Of a stretch of 18,069 nucleotides of DNA, positions 1-7,515 are shown in pieces. A program made the position numbers and the translations under genes. Location: NCBI GenBank assembly GCA_963649625.1, contig CAVJIP010000102.1, forward strand, positions 1-18,069. Reading direction: 5' to 3'. Numbering within the stretch: the stretch's first letter is position 1; each line of letters starts with the position of its first letter. The notes under the pieces are model-generated. The model worked only from the letters and a program-made list of their open reading frames with translations. It ran no database searches and was not told the origin of the DNA. This DNA is from HGM13006 sp963649625. GTDB taxonomy: Bacteria; Bacillota; Clostridia; Oscillospirales; Oscillospiraceae.

Positions 1-1054
1 AGAAGTACAGCTCCTTCTCACGCTCCCAGTTGTCCAGGTTGGTGATGCCGTGATGGTAGGTGATATAATCCAGGCCGTGCTCCTTGTAGTAGTCCACAAT
101 GGTGGAGTCCACAATGGAGATGCCCATGTGCTTCTTCTGGAGCAGCAGAGAGTTACCGGTGTAGGTGGTGTTGTCCATAATGGCCTCGTTGATGAAACGC
201 TTGCCCTCCAGGTTCACCATCAGGTTGGGCTGGCGCATGGTTTCGGACAGGGTCTTGAACACATCGGTGGTGCCGGGGGTGTTATAAGTGACCTCCATGT
301 TGACCTTGGCCTGCTTGGCCCCCAGGGCCCAGAGCATATTCATGCCGTCGCCGTCCAGACCGGGGATACGGAAGGTGAACATATCAACGCCCCACTTCCA
401 GCCCATGTGCTTCTCGATCATGTCCACATTATTGCCGATGCCGCCGGTGGTGACGATGACCGCATTGGCCAGGCACTCGATCTCCTCGCCGTCCTCGCCC
501 ACGGCGATAACGCCACGGGCCTGACCCTGGGAGCCCACCAGCAGCTGCTTCACAGGGGTGTTCAGGTTAAACTCCACGCCGATTTCCCGGGCATACTCGG
601 TAACGGTCTTGATCATCACAGAGGCGCAGCGTTCGGTGGGCTTGTTGGAGCCGGGGAGCTTGACCATGTGCTGGGTAGCCTTAGAGTTCTTGAAGTACTT
701 AAATACCCCCAGGAACTCCACGCCCTTGTCCTGCATCCACTTCACGGTGTCGCCGGACATATTAAACCAGCGGCGAACCAGCTTGGCATCGGAGCGCCAA
801 TGGGTGTACTCCATAAAGAAGTTAAAGGCATCGTCCTTGGTGTAGTCGTTGGTCATGGTCTCCTTCTGGAGCTGGGACTCCACGGCAAAGAAGGCCATGC
901 CCATGTTGGCTGCGCCGCCGATGGTGCCGGACTTCTCAAACACCACCACGGAGCCGCCGCCGGTGGCGTTCAGGGACTCCTGGGCCTGGGTCGCAGCGCA
1001 GAGGCCGGACATACCGCCGCCTACAAGCACCACATCGGCTTCAATATGTTTCAT
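1..1054 (-). CDS. FAD-dependent oxidoreductase, fumarate reductase flavoprotein family (3' end outside window)
   Basis: This frame reads from ATG at 1054 for 351 codons without a stop and runs off the window edge, so the C-terminal part is missing. The N-terminus has an FAD-binding Rossmann motif (GGGMSG, residues 12-17), then an acidic FEK strand end (39-41) and GGAANMG (46-52). TTGGIGNN (202-209), GDGMNM (235-240) and GKRFINEA (284-291) follow the flavoprotein pattern seen in fumarate reductases, urocanate reductases and 3-ketosteroid dehydrogenases. Such enzymes reduce or oxidise C-C double bonds using bound FAD. The substrate cannot be read from this part. No Tat or Sec signal is visible, so this section looks cytoplasmic. 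The start is fixed by TAGGAGG at 1063-1069. The gene diverges from the trigger factor-like gene and has its own promoter. It could instead be an L-aspartate oxidase-like or subunit A-type flavoprotein, because the missing part carries key residues. Confidence 0.88.
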   Translation of the reverse strand, partial: MKHIEADVVLVGGGMSGLCAATQAQESLNATGGGSVVVFEKSGTIGGAANMGMAFFAVESQLQKETMTNDYTKDDAFNFFMEYTHWRSDAKLVRRWFNMSGDTVKWMQDKGVEFLGVFKYFKNSKATQHMVKLPGSNKPTERCASVMIKTVTEYAREIGVEFNLNTPVKQLLVGSQGQARGVIAVGEDGEEIECLANAVIVTTGGIGNNVDMIEKHMGWKWGVDMFTFRIPGLDGDGMNMLWALGAKQAKVNMEVTYNTPGTTDVFKTLSETMRQPNLMVNLEGKRFINEAIMDNTTYTGNSLLLQKKHMGISIVDSTIVDYYKEHGLDYITYHHGITNLDNWEREKELYF

Positions 1055-1089
1055 TGTGTAATCCTCCTAAGTTTTTCTAATGTGCTCCT

Positions 1090-1118
1090 ATTATAGTGCA
1101 AAACCACGATTTCTACAA
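1090..1118 (-). promoter_or_regulatory. Sigma-A promoter of the flavoprotein gene
   Basis: On the minus strand a -35 TTGTAG (1118-1113) and a perfect -10 TATAAT (1095-1090) are separated by 17 bases. The -10 lies 35 bases upstream of the ATG at 1054, which leaves a short leader carrying the ribosome binding site. Confidence 0.8.
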
Positions 1119-1177
1119 GACTTTTTTTACGGAGCCTTTGAGACAATCCTGCCCTCCTGCCGAGGCCGGGCCCCGGT

Positions 1178-1195
1178 TTTCCGATTTCTCGGAAA
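1178..1195. repeat. 7-bp inverted repeat in the divergent intergenic region
   Basis: TTTCCGA (1178-1184) and TCGGAAA (1189-1195) are exact inverted arms around a 4-base centre. The repeat ends just upstream of the -35 of the plus-strand promoter and could be an operator. It could also be chance, because no partner regulator is visible. Confidence 0.3.
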
Positions 1196-1201
1196 GAAGC
1201 A

Positions 1202-1230
1202 TTGTACCTGCGGCAAAAATCTGCTATAGT
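1202..1230 (+). promoter_or_regulatory. Sigma-A promoter of the trigger factor-like operon
   Basis: The -35 TTGTAC (1202-1207) and -10 TATAGT (1225-1230) have an exact 17-base spacer. The -10 is 63 bases upstream of the ATG at 1294. The leader contains a 6-bp hairpin, TCCGCC (1256-1261) with GGCGGA (1271-1276), just before the AAAGGAG ribosome binding site. Confidence 0.75.
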
Positions 1231-1293
1231 ATGAGGGAAATATCGGGTATTACCTTCCGCCTGCTCCACTGGCGGAGGCGAAAGGAGCGCATT

Positions 1294-2529
1294 ATGGAAA
1301 TTAAAATTCTTTCTCAGGAAAAGGGCATGGCTCAGGTGGCCGTGACCCTACCCGGTGCCGACCTGACCAAGGCGCTGGACAAGGCCTACGAGAGCCACAG
1401 CCAGGAGGCGGGCTTCTCCCTCCCCCGGGAGGGGCTGGATGCCAATCCTGACGGGGCCGCCCTGCTCCGGGAGGCCGTCCAGGCCCTGTTCGGCGGGGTC
1501 TATGAGGACGTGATGAAGCAAATTGACCTGCCGGCGGCCTCTGACCCTAAGGTGGCCGTGCTCCGGGCCAGCGAGCAGGACGGGGCGGAGTTCACCCTGA
1601 CCTTTGCTCTGCGGCCTGAGATGAAGCTGGGCCGCTATAAGGGCATCCATGTAAAAATGCCCCGGCTCACCCCCACCCAGGAGGAGGTGCAATCTGCCCT
1701 CCAGGCGGCGGAGGCCCAGAATCTGGTCACTTCTGCCGTGGATCGTCCCGCCGCCCTGGGGGACACCACCCTCATCGACTTTGCCGGGTACAAGGACGGG
1801 GTGGCCTTTGCCGGAGGCACCGGCACCGACTATCCCCTGACCCTGGGCTCCGGCCGGTTTATCCCCGGCTTTGAGGAGCAGCTGGTGGGGGCCAGGGCCG
1901 GAGATCAGGTGGAGGTTCATGTGACCTTCCCGGAGGGCTACCAGGCCCCGGAGCTGGCCGGACAGCCCGCCCTGTTTCAGGTCACGGTGAAGGAGGTACA
2001 GGAAAGGAAACTGGCCCCCTTGACGGAAGGCCAAAAGGAACAGGCTCGCACCCAGGCTGCCCAGCAGCGGAAAAACCAGGCAGATCAGGAGATCGAGGAT
2101 CAGGTGCTGAAAATCGTTCTGGAGGAGGCCCAGGTGGAGCTGCCTGAGGCCATGATCGAAAGCGAGGCCAACATCTGCCTCCAGCAATTCGCCGCAGAGA
2201 TTGCCGCCAAAAGCATGACCATCGACCAGTTCTGCCAGCAGACAGGCAAAACTCTGGATGGGATGCGCCGGGAGATGTACCCCCTGGCCCGCCGCCGAAT
2301 CCGGCTCCGGCTGGTACTGTCCGCCATTGCCCAGGCCGAGGGCCTTACCGCCGCCCCGGAGGAGCTGGAGCAGTGCTGGGATCAAATGGCCCAGCAGTAC
2401 GGAATGCCCAAGGAGCAGCTCCGCCAGTACGCCGGGCCGGAAATGGAGGCAGAGCTGACCGCCGAGATCGTCAGTCAGAAGGCCTACGCCCTCCTGCGGG
2501 AGAGCACCATTCTGGATCCAGCGGAATGA
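1294..2529 (+). CDS. Trigger factor-like chaperone / FKBP-type peptidyl-prolyl isomerase, divergent
   Basis: The 411-residue protein has trigger factor architecture: an N-terminal domain (about 1-115), an FKBP-type isomerase domain (about 150-240, with GDTTLIDFAGY at 156-166 and SGRFIPGFEEQL at 186-197) and a helical C-terminal chaperone domain (about 240-411). Trigger factor normally docks at the ribosome exit tunnel through a GFRxGxxP loop and shelters nascent chains. Here the matching stretch reads GFSLPREGL (40-48), so the Arg-x-Gly core is absent and ribosome binding is doubtful. The sequence alone does not show whether a canonical tig exists elsewhere. The start is chosen at ATG 1294 because AAAGGAG (1281-1287) precedes it; an in-frame upstream ATG at 1096 has no such support and would cross the promoter. 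The stop overlaps the start of the next gene (ATGA). Family assignment is confident; the cellular role is not. Confidence 0.85.
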   Translation: MEIKILSQEKGMAQVAVTLPGADLTKALDKAYESHSQEAGFSLPREGLDANPDGAALLREAVQALFGGVYEDVMKQIDLPAASDPKVAVLRASEQDGAEFTLTFALRPEMKLGRYKGIHVKMPRLTPTQEEVQSALQAAEAQNLVTSAVDRPAALGDTTLIDFAGYKDGVAFAGGTGTDYPLTLGSGRFIPGFEEQLVGARAGDQVEVHVTFPEGYQAPELAGQPALFQVTVKEVQERKLAPLTEGQKEQARTQAAQQRKNQADQEIEDQVLKIVLEEAQVELPEAMIESEANICLQQFAAEIAAKSMTIDQFCQQTGKTLDGMRREMYPLARRRIRLRLVLSAIAQAEGLTAAPEELEQCWDQMAQQYGMPKEQLRQYAGPEMEAELTAEIVSQKAYALLRESTILDPAE

Positions 2530-3881
2530 AGACCCTGATTGAAAACGGCCTGGTGCTGGACCCGGAAAACCGCATCAGCAGTCGGCTCAACGTGATGCTG
2601 GAGGGCGGTCAGGTGGCCGCCCTGACCCGGGAGCGGCCCCAGGGGGATTTTCGGCTCATTGATGCCGCCGGTCAGGTGGTCTGCCCGGGCTTTCTGGACA
2701 TTCATATGCATGAGGCCCCGGTGGCCGACCTGGAAGATTTGGAGCATTCCATTTTCGGCTGTATGCTGCGGATGGGCGTGACCACCGTACTGGCGGGCAA
2801 CTGCGGTGAAAACGTCCTGCCCCCGGAGGCGTATTTTCAGCTGGTTTCCCAGGGTCTGCCGGTGAATCTTTGTATGCTGGCCGGACACGGCAGCGCCCGG
2901 GAGGCCGCAGGCTTTCGGGATAAGTACGCCACTCTGTCCTCCCAGGAGATTCAGCAGGTGAAGTCCGTCCTTCGGGACTGGCTGGAGGCGGGCTGCTTCG
3001 GCATTTCCTACGGTATCCGCTACTACCCCGGCATGAACCGGGAGGAGCTGCTGGAAACCGCCCAGCTCTGCCAGAAGGATCATCTCCTGACCGCCGCCCA
3101 TGTCCGGGACGATGCAGCTTATATTTTCGATTCCATTGAGGAGTTTCTGGAGGTGGGACGGGTATACGGCCTTCCCATGGAGGTCAGCCATCTTGGCTCT
3201 ATGGGCGGCTTTGGGCAGATGTCCCAGGTGCTGGCCCAACTGGACGAGGCCCGGCTCCAGGGACTGGACGTAATGGCGGACTGCTATCCCTACAGTGCCT
3301 TCAGCACCCAGATTGGGGAGACTACCTACGACCCCGGCTTTCTCCAGCGGTATCACTGCGATTATGATGCCATTGTCCTGTGTGACGGCCCCTACCAGGG
3401 CCGACGCTGCACCAGGGAGATTTTTAAGGAGCTTCGCCGGAGTGCCCCGGACACCATCACCGTGGCCCATGTGATGAAGCCCGAGGATGTAGCCATGGCC
3501 CTGGGGCATCCGGCGGTGATGCTCTGCACCGACGGCCTGATGCACGCCCGCCAGGGCCACCCCAGAGCCGCAGGCAGCTTTCCCCGGCTGGTCGGGGAGT
3601 ACGTCCGGGGCGGAAAGCTCTCCCTCTATGAGGCAGTGGAAAAAATGACCGCCATGCCTGCCCGCCGTCTGGGACTGACCCGAAAGGGGAACCTTCGTCC
3701 CGGCAGCGACGGAGATCTGGTGATTTTCGACCCCAACACCATCCGGGACAGGGCCACCTTCCAGTCCCCGGATCTGACCCCGGAGGGCATTTCCTATGTG
3801 CTTCTGGGCGGTGAAATTGCCTGCGACCACGGAGTCATGTACCAGGACAGGCTGGGCCGGGTGCTCCGCCGGGGACAGTAA
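2526..3881 (+). CDS. Amidohydrolase, N-acyl-D-amino-acid deacylase (D-aminoacylase)-like
   Basis: The 451-residue protein is a cytoplasmic amidohydrolase-superfamily enzyme. Candidate metal and catalytic residues match the D-aminoacylase branch: HMH (60-62) at the end of strand 1, Cys93 in GNCGEN, His192 in AAHVRDD, His222 in EVSHLG, and Asp336 in CTDGLMH. The C-terminal half has the branch-typical HPRAAGSFPRLVGEYVR (345-361), KMTAMPARRLGL (373-384) and a small beta-domain ending (about 392-451) with FDPNTIRDRATF. Known relatives hydrolyse N-acyl-D-amino acids, D-Glu derivatives or isoaspartyl peptides; the substrate here is not readable. The ATG at 2526-2528 lies inside the stop of the upstream gene, so translation is probably coupled and both genes use the promoter at 1202. 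No secretion signal is seen. Cys93 argues against a plain dihydroorotase or hydantoinase. Confidence 0.87.
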   Translation: MKTLIENGLVLDPENRISSRLNVMLEGGQVAALTRERPQGDFRLIDAAGQVVCPGFLDIHMHEAPVADLEDLEHSIFGCMLRMGVTTVLAGNCGENVLPPEAYFQLVSQGLPVNLCMLAGHGSAREAAGFRDKYATLSSQEIQQVKSVLRDWLEAGCFGISYGIRYYPGMNREELLETAQLCQKDHLLTAAHVRDDAAYIFDSIEEFLEVGRVYGLPMEVSHLGSMGGFGQMSQVLAQLDEARLQGLDVMADCYPYSAFSTQIGETTYDPGFLQRYHCDYDAIVLCDGPYQGRRCTREIFKELRRSAPDTITVAHVMKPEDVAMALGHPAVMLCTDGLMHARQGHPRAAGSFPRLVGEYVRGGKLSLYEAVEKMTAMPARRLGLTRKGNLRPGSDGDLVIFDPNTIRDRATFQSPDLTPEGISYVLLGGEIACDHGVMYQDRLGRVLRRGQ

Positions 3882-3891
3882 CTGATGGAAA

Positions 3892-3937
3892 AGCCGTCAG
3901 ATTGCGGGCTGCAATCTGACGGCTCAGCTTTTATTTT
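3892..3937. terminator. Strong intrinsic terminator between converging genes
   Basis: The arms 3892-3905 and 3911-3924 form a perfect 14-bp stem with a 5-base loop. On the plus strand it is followed by CAGCTTTTATTTT, ending the amidohydrolase operon. On the minus strand the stem is followed by TTTTCC, so it can also stop transcription from mrp, whose stop codon at 3931-3933 lies just beside it. Confidence 0.88.
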
Positions 3938-4755
3938 CCTTCGATGGCGTCCGCCGCCGGGGCAATGGCATCCACCTTGGCGTGCTCCAAAAGCCCCTCG
4001 TCCATGGCCTCCGCCAAATGGGGGTCAATGGGCAGCTTGCACAGCACGGGAAGATTCAGCTCCCGGCCCACTGCGTCAATGGTGCTTTTCCCAAACACGG
4101 GGATCTCCCTGCCGCAGTCGGGACACTTGAGATAGCTATAGTTTTCCACCAGGCCGATCACCGGAATCTTCATCATCTCCGCCATATTTACGGCCTTTTT
4201 CACAATCATGGACACCAGCTCCTGGGGACTGGTCACCACCACAATGCCGTCAATGGGCAGGCTCTGGAACACAGTCAGGGGCACGTCCCCGGTGCCGGGA
4301 GGCATATCCACAAACAGGTAGTCCACGTCCTTCCACACCACATCCGTCCAGAACTGCTTGACCACCCCGCCTAAAATCGGGCCCCGCCAAAGCACCGGGT
4401 CGGTGTCCTTCTCCAGAAGCAGGTTGATGCTCATTACCTCAATACCCGACTCCGAGGGGATGGGCAGCATTCCCTCCTCACAGCCGGAGGGACGGCCATG
4501 GATATTCAGGGCCGTAGGAATGGAGGGGCCGGTAATGTCCGCATCCAGCACCCCCACATGGTAGCCCCGCCGGTTCATTTCCACCGCCAGCATGGATGTG
4601 ACGGTGGACTTTCCCACGCCGCCCTTTCCGCTGACCACTGCAATGACCTTTTTTACCTCAGAAAGCGGATTGGCCTGGGCCAGCAGGCTCTCTGCCTGGC
4701 GGCTGTCACAGGCTTCGCTGCATCCGCTGCAATTTCCGTTACAGGTTTCGCTCAT
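3931..4755 (-). CDS. mrp: Mrp/NBP35-family P-loop ATPase, Fe-S cluster carrier
   Basis: The 274-residue protein belongs to the Mrp/ApbC/NBP35 family, whose members hold a transferable Fe-S cluster and deliver it to apo-proteins in an ATP-dependent way. A deviant Walker A motif, GKGGVGKS (43-50), is followed by DADITGPSIP (71-80) and VDMPPGTGD (149-157). The CPDC motif (211-214) supplies the cysteines that bridge a cluster between two subunits. An extra N-terminal cluster of four cysteines (C5, C9, C12, C16) resembles the N-terminal ferredoxin-like site of NBP35-type and many clostridial Mrp proteins. Length is normal. ATG at 4755 is preceded by AAAGGA at a slightly long spacing. It is the last gene of a minus-strand cluster but has its own strong promoter. 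It is cytoplasmic. The target apo-proteins are unknown; the neighbouring flavoprotein is on the other side of a convergent operon. Confidence 0.93.
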   Translation of the reverse strand: MSETCNGNCSGCSEACDSRQAESLLAQANPLSEVKKVIAVVSGKGGVGKSTVTSMLAVEMNRRGYHVGVLDADITGPSIPTALNIHGRPSGCEEGMLPIPSESGIEVMSINLLLEKDTDPVLWRGPILGGVVKQFWTDVVWKDVDYLFVDMPPGTGDVPLTVFQSLPIDGIVVVTSPQELVSMIVKKAVNMAEMMKIPVIGLVENYSYLKCPDCGREIPVFGKSTIDAVGRELNLPVLCKLPIDPHLAEAMDEGLLEHAKVDAIAPAADAIEGK

Positions 4756-4784
4756 TTCATCTCGTCCTTTCCAGATTTTCCTTC

Positions 4785-4813
4785 ATTATACTGCCCGATT
4801 TCCGGGAAGTCAA
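4785..4813 (-). promoter_or_regulatory. Sigma-A promoter of mrp, overlapping the preceding stop codon
   Basis: On the minus strand the -35 TTGACT (4813-4808) and a perfect -10 TATAAT (4790-4785) have a 17-base spacer. The TGA stop of the upstream ydcF-like gene (4812-4810) lies inside the -35 hexamer. mrp can therefore be transcribed independently of the genes before it. Confidence 0.87.
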
Positions 4814-5562
4814 TCCGCTACTCCCTGGGCCGCCGCCTTGATAAAGGCAAAGACCTCCCGGAGGGTATAGTTGACCCGGTAAAACCACTGGTTCGTATTG
4901 CCGGACACCGGGCAGCTCTCTATTCTCAGGGTGTCTGCGATATAGGCCGCCCGCCGCTGGTGGAACTCACTGGTGACAAGGGCCACCGGGCGGCGGGTTC
5001 CTCCACGGGCCTCTATCAGCTCCCGGCTAAACAGGAGATTTTCCCGAGTGGTGGTGCTTTGCTCCTCCAGAAGCAGCCGCTCCGCCGGGGCCCCCATGGA
5101 CACCAACGTGTCATACATACACCTGGCCTCGGAGACAGGCTCATCGCCTCCCTGGCCCCCGGAGAGAATCACCGTCACCTGAGGGTTCCGCTCCATCAGC
5201 TCCAGCGCCGCCTGGAGCCGCTGGCCCATGATTCGGGAGGCCCTGCCGTCCTGGCGAACCGCCGCCCCCAGCACCACCGCATATTCCGATGTCTCCGCCC
5301 GGCTCCATTCCGTTTGCCCATAGCCGGTCACAAGACTCATGGCACTCATCAGCAGTATCCCTCCCGTACCGGCCAAAATCGCCAAAATTTCCAAGGCCCG
5401 CTGCCTTCGGTCAGCCGCCGGCCTCCACAGGGCCGCCTCCAGGGCCGTGGCCGCCCCCAGAAGCAGCAGCACCACCCCGGTCATCTCCATATACACCGGC
5501 AGACACACCATCACCAGCCCCAGGGCCAGCAGTGCCCCCGCCGGAATCCACAGCCCCTTCAT
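4810..5562 (-). CDS. YdcF/SanA family (DUF218) membrane-anchored protein
   Basis: The 250-residue protein begins with about three hydrophobic segments (roughly 4-23, 26-45 and 58-80), then a DUF218 domain from about residue 94. The domain shows YAVVLGAAVRQDG (94-106), VILSGGQGGDEPVSEA (131-146), STTTRENLLFS (169-179) and LVTSEFHQRRA (195-205), which together are diagnostic. Family members such as SanA and YdcF have been linked to envelope barrier function and S-adenosylmethionine binding respectively; the reaction is generally unclear. The ATG at 5562 overlaps the TGA of the ABC-F gene (ATGA), so translation is probably coupled. An in-frame ATG 30 bases upstream lies inside the ABC-F gene and is less likely. 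The Gly-rich and Glu/Ser/His motifs of the domain are intact, so it should be functional. Confidence 0.87.
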   Translation of the reverse strand: MKGLWIPAGALLALGLVMVCLPVYMEMTGVVLLLLGAATALEAALWRPAADRRQRALEILAILAGTGGILLMSAMSLVTGYGQTEWSRAETSEYAVVLGAAVRQDGRASRIMGQRLQAALELMERNPQVTVILSGGQGGDEPVSEARCMYDTLVSMGAPAERLLLEEQSTTTRENLLFSRELIEARGGTRRPVALVTSEFHQRRAAYIADTLRIESCPVSGNTNQWFYRVNYTLREVFAFIKAAAQGVAD

Positions 5563-7451
5563 GGCTCCAGCTCCCCGGAAAGCTCCTCCCACTGGGCATA
5601 CAGCTCCTCCAGTTCCTCCTGGGCCCGCTCCTTTTCCTCGGTCAGCCTGGTAAGCTCCGTATAATCCGTGGCCGCCGCCTGAATCCTTTCGTCGTAGTCC
5701 GCCAGCAGGGCCTCCTGCTTTTCAATGTCCCGCTCCAGCCGGGCCACCTGCTTTTCCAGGCTTTTGGTGTTTTTCCGCTGGGCCGCCTCCGCCGTGACCT
5801 CCCGCTGCTTTTTCTCCTTTTTCTCCGCCCTTTGGGGCATCTGGGCCGCAGCCTGCTTCATGGCCTTAAACTGGCGGTAGTTTCCCTTAAAATCGGAGAT
5901 GTGCCCGTCCTCCAGCTCCCAGATACGGTCTGCAAACTGGTCGATAAAATACCGGTCATGGGACACAAACAGCAGCGTTCCCGAAAACTCCGCCACGGCG
6001 TTCTCAATCCACTCCCGGGAGGCAATATCCAGATGGTTGGTGGGCTCGTCCAGAATCAGCAGGTTGATCTCCTCGTCCATAAGCATACACAGCCGCAGCC
6101 GGCTCTGCTCCCCGCCGGACAGGGCCGCCACCGGCTTAAACACATCCTCCCCGGAGAACAGAAACGCCCCCAGCCGGTTCCTGGCGGTCTGGGTGGAATA
6201 GTTTTTCTCATAGAGCATGGTGTCCAGCACACTGCGCTCCGGGTGGGCAAAGTGGATGATCTGAGGCAGATAGGCCAGCTTCACCGAGGGGCCAAACTTG
6301 ATTTTTCCCCCGGTGGGCTTTTCTTCCCTGAGCAGGAGCTTCAAAAAGGTGGATTTTCCCGTGCCGTTGTCCCCCAGCAGGGCGATATGCGCTCCCCCCT
6401 GCACCAGCAGATTTACCTCCGAAAACAGGGTGCGATCTCCAAAGCCCATGGACAAGTCCTTTAGCACCATCACCTCATCCCCGTAAAATTCCCGCTGACC
6501 GAAGCCTGCGTGCATGGTTTTTTCCCGGGTGGGGCGCTGGGTTTTTTGGATGCGGTCAATCCGGCTCTGGATGCTCATGGCCCGGCGGTAAAGGGTGCGG
6601 TTGTTGATGCCCCAGCCCTTCATCCGCTCCATGGTATAGGACAGCTGCTGCACCTTGGCCTGCTCCTGCTCATACTGCTTGAGCTGAAGCTGGAACCTGG
6701 CCTCCTTTTCCTCCACATAGAAGGAGTAGTTTCCGCTGTAATACTCCGCCTGTCCTCCTCGAAGCTCCACGATTCGGGTGACTACCTGGTCTAAAAAGTA
6801 TCGGTCATGGGAGATGGTCAGCACCGTCCCCTTGAATTTCAGCAAATATTCTTCCAGCCACTCCACGCTTTTCATGTCCAGGTGGTTGGTGGGCTCATCC
6901 AGCAGGAGAATGTCCGTCTCCTCCAGCAGCAGCCGGGCCAGATTGGCCCGGGTCTTTTCTCCCCCGGAGAGCATGGAAAAGTCCTGGGCCCGCATCTGCT
7001 TGGGAATCCCCAGGCCGTTGCAGATCTTGTCCACGTTTACGTCCATGTCATAGCCGCCGCCCACCTGATAGCGGGTGGAGAGCCTGTCGTATTCCCTTAG
7101 CACCTGGTCGGTGGGATTTTCCTCCATCTGCCTCTCCAGGGCCTCCATTTTTCGGCGGATGCCGTCCAGCTCCCCGAAGGCGCAGCGAAGCACCTGCTCC
7201 ACGGTATAGCCCGCCGGATATCTTGGAATCTGAGAAATCAGGCCGATTCTCTTCCCGGAGGCAATCTCTACGGTTCCTTCGTCATAGTCGATCTCCCCGG
7301 TGAGGATGCGGAACACCGTGGTTTTTCCTGCGCCGTTCTTCCCCAGAAGCCCTACCCGCTCCCCTGCCTGTACCTCAAAGCTCAGACCGTCCAGAAGGTT
7401 TTTCCCCACCTCAAAGGACTTGACCAAATCTTTTACAAAAATGTCAACCAT
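5559..7451 (-). CDS. ABC-F family ribosome-associated ATPase
   Basis: The 630-residue protein has two ABC ATPase domains and no membrane segments, the ABC-F layout. Domain 1 has GKNGAGKT (37-44), LSGGE (161-165) and DEPTNHLD (185-192). Domain 2 has GDNGTGKS (360-367), LSGGE (444-448) and DEPTNHLD (468-475). Between them lies a charged helical linker (about 240-320), the element that reaches toward the peptidyl-tRNA in known ABC-F proteins. The C-terminus (about 533-630) is a Lys/Glu-rich coiled coil like those of Uup and YdiF types. Such proteins relieve stalled ribosomes, and some give resistance to ribosome-targeting antibiotics; sequence alone cannot separate the housekeeping from the resistance type. 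The start at 7451 has only a modest ribosome binding site (GGTAGGAT). The gene follows guaB after a hairpin and has no clear promoter of its own. Confidence 0.93.
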   Translation of the reverse strand: MVDIFVKDLVKSFEVGKNLLDGLSFEVQAGERVGLLGKNGAGKTTVFRILTGEIDYDEGTVEIASGKRIGLISQIPRYPAGYTVEQVLRCAFGELDGIRRKMEALERQMEENPTDQVLREYDRLSTRYQVGGGYDMDVNVDKICNGLGIPKQMRAQDFSMLSGGEKTRANLARLLLEETDILLLDEPTNHLDMKSVEWLEEYLLKFKGTVLTISHDRYFLDQVVTRIVELRGGQAEYYSGNYSFYVEEKEARFQLQLKQYEQEQAKVQQLSYTMERMKGWGINNRTLYRRAMSIQSRIDRIQKTQRPTREKTMHAGFGQREFYGDEVMVLKDLSMGFGDRTLFSEVNLLVQGGAHIALLGDNGTGKSTFLKLLLREEKPTGGKIKFGPSVKLAYLPQIIHFAHPERSVLDTMLYEKNYSTQTARNRLGAFLFSGEDVFKPVAALSGGEQSRLRLCMLMDEEINLLILDEPTNHLDIASREWIENAVAEFSGTLLFVSHDRYFIDQFADRIWELEDGHISDFKGNYRQFKAMKQAAAQMPQRAEKKEKKQREVTAEAAQRKNTKSLEKQVARLERDIEKQEALLADYDERIQAAATDYTELTRLTEEKERAQEELEELYAQWEELSGELEP

Positions 7452-7470
7452 ACTATCCTACCTTATCCGG

Positions 7471-7507
7471 AAAAGGCCGCCCCGGAGGAGTCTCCTTTGG
7501 GGCGGCC
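7471..7507 (-). terminator. Hairpin after guaB, terminator or attenuator before the ABC-F gene
   Basis: GGCCGCCCC (7475-7483) pairs with GGGGCGGCC (7499-7507). On the minus strand the stem extends inward by four pairs after two A/C mismatches, and is followed by only TTTTCC. The short U tract suggests partial termination, which would let some transcripts run into the ABC-F gene. Confidence 0.65.
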
Positions 7508-7515
7508 GCCAAGGC

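Noticed and set aside
1348..3830. Two long minus-strand open frames opposite the trigger factor-like and amidohydrolase genes
   Set aside because: They show Gly/Leu/His-rich composition without motifs or ribosome binding sites, as expected for shadow frames of GC-rich genes.
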